A stretch of DNA of 64,000 nucleotides, taken from contig CAAGPV010000071.1 in assembly GCA_900771975.1 (NCBI GenBank), forward strand, positions 121,899 to 185,898, in the 5' to 3' direction. Source of the DNA: an uncultured Prevotella sp. (GTDB lineage Bacteria; Bacteroidota; Bacteroidia; Bacteroidales; Bacteroidaceae). The position numbers and the translations under genes were made by a program. Below, in pieces: positions 62,192-64,000 of the stretch (position 1 is the stretch's first letter; the number at the start of each line of letters is the position of its first letter). A model generated the notes under the pieces. That model did no database searches, was not told the origin of the DNA, and saw only the letters and a program-made list of their open reading frames with translations.

Positions 62192-63753
62192 AAAAACAAT
62201 ATCGCTATCAACAACCGTACATAGAAATAATGGATAGCACCCTAAGAGATGGCGAACAGACCAACGGGGTATCTTTTTTGCCTCACGAGAAGTTGATGAT
62301 AGCGAGGATGCTACTTCGGGATGTCAATGTGGATCGACTTGAAATTGCTTCTGCCCGTGTCTCCGAAGGAGAGAAAGAGGCAGCAACTATGATTTGTCGA
62401 TATGCCCGATCCATCGATATGTTGGACAGAATAGAAATCTTGGGATTTGTAGACGGACATTTGTCTTTGGATTGGATCAATTCTTGTGGAGGACGTGTTA
62501 TTAATTTGCTGGCTAAGGGTTCTTATCGGCATTGTACCCAACAATTACATAAAACCCCGGAAGAACATATAGAAGACATTAAACAAGTTCTGTGGCAAGC
62601 AGAAAAGATGCACATGAAAGTCAATTTATATCTTGAAGATTGGAGTTCTGGAATGAAAGACTCTCCTGACTATGTTTTCAAGATGATGGATGCGTTGTGT
62701 GGATTAAATGTAAAACGGTTTATGTTACCTGACACATTAGGGATAATAAATCCATTACAATGTGTAGAATATTTAAGAAAAATGGTGCGGCGTTATCCAA
62801 ATGTACATTTCGATTTTCATGCACATAATGATTATGATATGGCTGTGTCCAACTCATTGGCAGCAGTTTTGAGTGGGGCAAAAGGGCTACATGTAACAGT
62901 TAATGGATTAGGTGAACGTTGCGGTAATGCTCCTTTAGCAAGTGTGCAGGTTATTCTTCGGGATCACTTTCATGCAAGGACAAATATTCGAGAAGGATCA
63001 TTAAATAAATTGAGCCGTTTGGTGGAAGGCTATTCTGGCATTGCGGTTGCTCCCAATACACCTATTGTGGGAGAGAATGTTTTTACGCAAGTGGCCGGAG
63101 TTCATGCTGACGGTGATAATAAAGCAGGACTTTATAGCAATGCATTAGCCCCAGAGCGCTTTGGAAGAAGAAGAGAGTATGCTTTAGGAAAAAATTCAGG
63201 AAAAGCTAATATACTAAGAAATTTAGAAGAGTTGGGATTTGAACTTACTCCAGAACAAACACGTAGGGTAACTGATCGTATCATAGAACTTGGCGACAAA
63301 AAGGAACTGGTAACACAAGACGATCTACCGTATATAGTGAGTGATGTCTTGAAACATAACGTTGTGGCTGATAAGGTCAAATTAATCAGCTATATGGTAT
63401 GTACTTCATACGGATTAAAACCACTTGCCAGTATTAAAGTAGAGATAAATGGCCAGCAATATGCAGGAGATGCTACAGGCGATGGACAATATGATGCTTT
63501 TGTAAAAGCCCTTCGTAGAGTATATAAGGAAAAATTAAATAAGACATTCCCTGTACTGACTAATTATTCAGTAACCATTCCACCTGGAGGACGTACAGAT
63601 GCTTTGGTGCAGACCACCATCTCGTGGCATCATGGCGGTAAACTTATAAGGACGCGCGGACTGGATGCCGATCAAACGGAAGCAGCTATTAAGGCAACGA
63701 TAAAAATGTTGAATATGTTTGAAACGGAAAATGATGAGAATCTTAAATGTTAA
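62170..63753 (+). CDS. LeuA paralogue with regulatory domain, probable citramalate synthase
   Basis: A 527-residue DRE-TIM metallolyase. The start is MDSTLRDGEQTNGVSFLP, with FDFHAHNDYDMAVSNSLAAV and GVHADGDNKAGLYSNALAPE as metal/acceptor blocks. The C-terminal LeuA-type regulatory domain (residues ~390-515) is present. Divergence from the true leuA at 58673 and the Ile-rich leader suggest (R)-citramalate synthesis from pyruvate (CimA), which uses the same LeuCD steps for isoleucine. Substrate choice is inferred. No leuB follows within the window. Confidence 0.82.
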   Translation: MGKEEPVEKQYRYQQPYIEIMDSTLRDGEQTNGVSFLPHEKLMIARMLLRDVNVDRLEIASARVSEGEKEAATMICRYARSIDMLDRIEILGFVDGHLSLDWINSCGGRVINLLAKGSYRHCTQQLHKTPEEHIEDIKQVLWQAEKMHMKVNLYLEDWSSGMKDSPDYVFKMMDALCGLNVKRFMLPDTLGIINPLQCVEYLRKMVRRYPNVHFDFHAHNDYDMAVSNSLAAVLSGAKGLHVTVNGLGERCGNAPLASVQVILRDHFHARTNIREGSLNKLSRLVEGYSGIAVAPNTPIVGENVFTQVAGVHADGDNKAGLYSNALAPERFGRRREYALGKNSGKANILRNLEELGFELTPEQTRRVTDRIIELGDKKELVTQDDLPYIVSDVLKHNVVADKVKLISYMVCTSYGLKPLASIKVEINGQQYAGDATGDGQYDAFVKALRRVYKEKLNKTFPVLTNYSVTIPPGGRTDALVQTTISWHHGGKLIRTRGLDADQTEAAIKATIKMLNMFETENDENLKC

Positions 63754-63800
63754 TATATAAAAAAGTCTAATAAGGTGACTTCTTTCTCAAAAAGAATTGT

Positions 63801-63808
63801 TATCTTTG
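63801..63808 (+). promoter_or_regulatory. -7 box for the SRP RNA-tRNA unit
   Basis: TATCTTTG fits TAnnTTTG. The -33 region near 63778-63785 is not a clear TTTG, so only the -7 part is confident. Confidence 0.55.
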
Positions 63809-63825
63809 CATTCGCTTAAGAAAAA

Positions 63826-63923
63826 TGGGCAAGTCTCTTACGGCCAGCTCCCTTTGAATCCCCCAGGACGGGAACGTAGCAAGGGTATTAGGTCGTAGCG
63901 GCGCGATAAGAATAGCTTGCCCA
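63826..63923 (+). ncRNA. ffs: signal recognition particle RNA (small bacterial type)
   Basis: About 98 bases. TGGGCAAG at the 5' end pairs with CTTGCCCA at the 3' end to close the long hairpin. The apical part has the conserved SRP54-binding core: CCCAGGACGGGAACGTAGC, with the symmetric and asymmetric loops in place. No Alu domain. The ends could be off by a few bases. The tRNA starts 6 bases later, so they are probably cotranscribed. Confidence 0.9.
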
Positions 63924-63928
63924 CCTTT

Positions 63929-64000
63929 GCCTCTTTAGCTCAGTTGGCCAGAGCACGTGATTTGTAATCTCGGGGTCGTTGGTTCGAATCCGACAAGAGG
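63929..64000 (+). tRNA. tRNA-Thr (UGU), 3' end beyond the window
   Basis: The acceptor arm GCCTCTT is at 63929-63935 and its partner AAGAGG(C) runs off the right edge. D arm TAGCTCAGTTGGCCAGAGCA, anticodon loop TTTGTAA with anticodon TGT, and T arm GGTTCGAATCC are normal. There is no intron. Only the last acceptor base, the discriminator and any CCA are missing. Confidence 0.95.

Overview
The window looks like a chromosomal segment of a Bacteroidales bacterium, most likely a Prevotella-like member of Prevotellaceae. Evidence for this: promoters of the Bacteroidetes type (TTTG, a 19-20 base spacer, TAnnTTTG), no Shine-Dalgarno signals, a short RpoD of about 286 residues, a fused LpxC-FabZ, a GldB lipoprotein, a secreted S9 dipeptidyl peptidase and a CzcA-TolC fusion. 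Family level is my inference from gene content and overall feel, not from a tree. I see no insertion sequence, prophage, CRISPR array or plasmid gene. Almost everything is housekeeping.

Layout. 1-3.6 kb: end of an OmpA-family gene, a monofunctional transglycosylase (mtgA) and a UvrD/PcrA helicase. 3.7-7.8 kb: secreted GH43 glycosidase, an orphan ATP-grasp-like protein, a DUF4143-type ATPase. 7.9-15.6 kb: pyruvate:ferredoxin oxidoreductase (nifJ, with an abrupt internal codon-use change), gldB, a TIGR01212-type radical SAM protein, DPP IV. 15.6-18.8 kb (minus strand): rpoD followed by a tight four-gene set (secreted unknown, HPr-kinase-like protein, Ser/His S26-type peptidase, PqqD-like protein) that resembles a peptide-modification cassette without an obvious precursor. 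18.9-23.9 kb: HtrA protease, YkvA-family protein, a small membrane protein, RNase P RNA, a 22-base periodic repeat, a PIF1-like helicase with a C-terminal TPR-like tail.

23.9-42.4 kb is a long minus-strand train: PBP1A, miaA, the lipid A genes lpxA, lpxC-fabZ and lpxD, an HD hydrolase, pyrF, prfA, purM, aroE, menaquinone methyltransferase, purC and phoH; then, as a second unit, prfC, rfbD, a DUF4924-type protein and a LysE-type exporter. Many genes overlap or nearly touch, so translational coupling is likely. 42.5-50 kb: a ROK sugar kinase, then a heavy-metal efflux set (His-rich exported protein, CzcA-TolC fusion, adaptor lipoprotein) and a second 22-base periodic repeat. 50-58.4 kb: mutS2, a phosphodiesterase, a Skp-like lipoprotein, a tiny membrane protein, pepD, a hairpin-dense gap, dnaB and a secreted SGNH hydrolase.

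58.4-64 kb holds a branched-chain amino acid operon (leuA, leuC, leuD and a citramalate-synthase-like leuA paralogue). Its leader reads as a classical transcription attenuator: a promoter, an Ile/Leu/Val-rich 23-codon leader peptide, an antiterminator pairing and a 15-bp terminator stem. The window ends with SRP RNA and a tRNA-Thr cut by the right edge. The most notable items are this leu attenuator, the PqqD/S26/HPrK-like cassette, the two related 22-base periodic repeat loci, and the internal signal-peptide-like stretch in the CzcA-TolC fusion.
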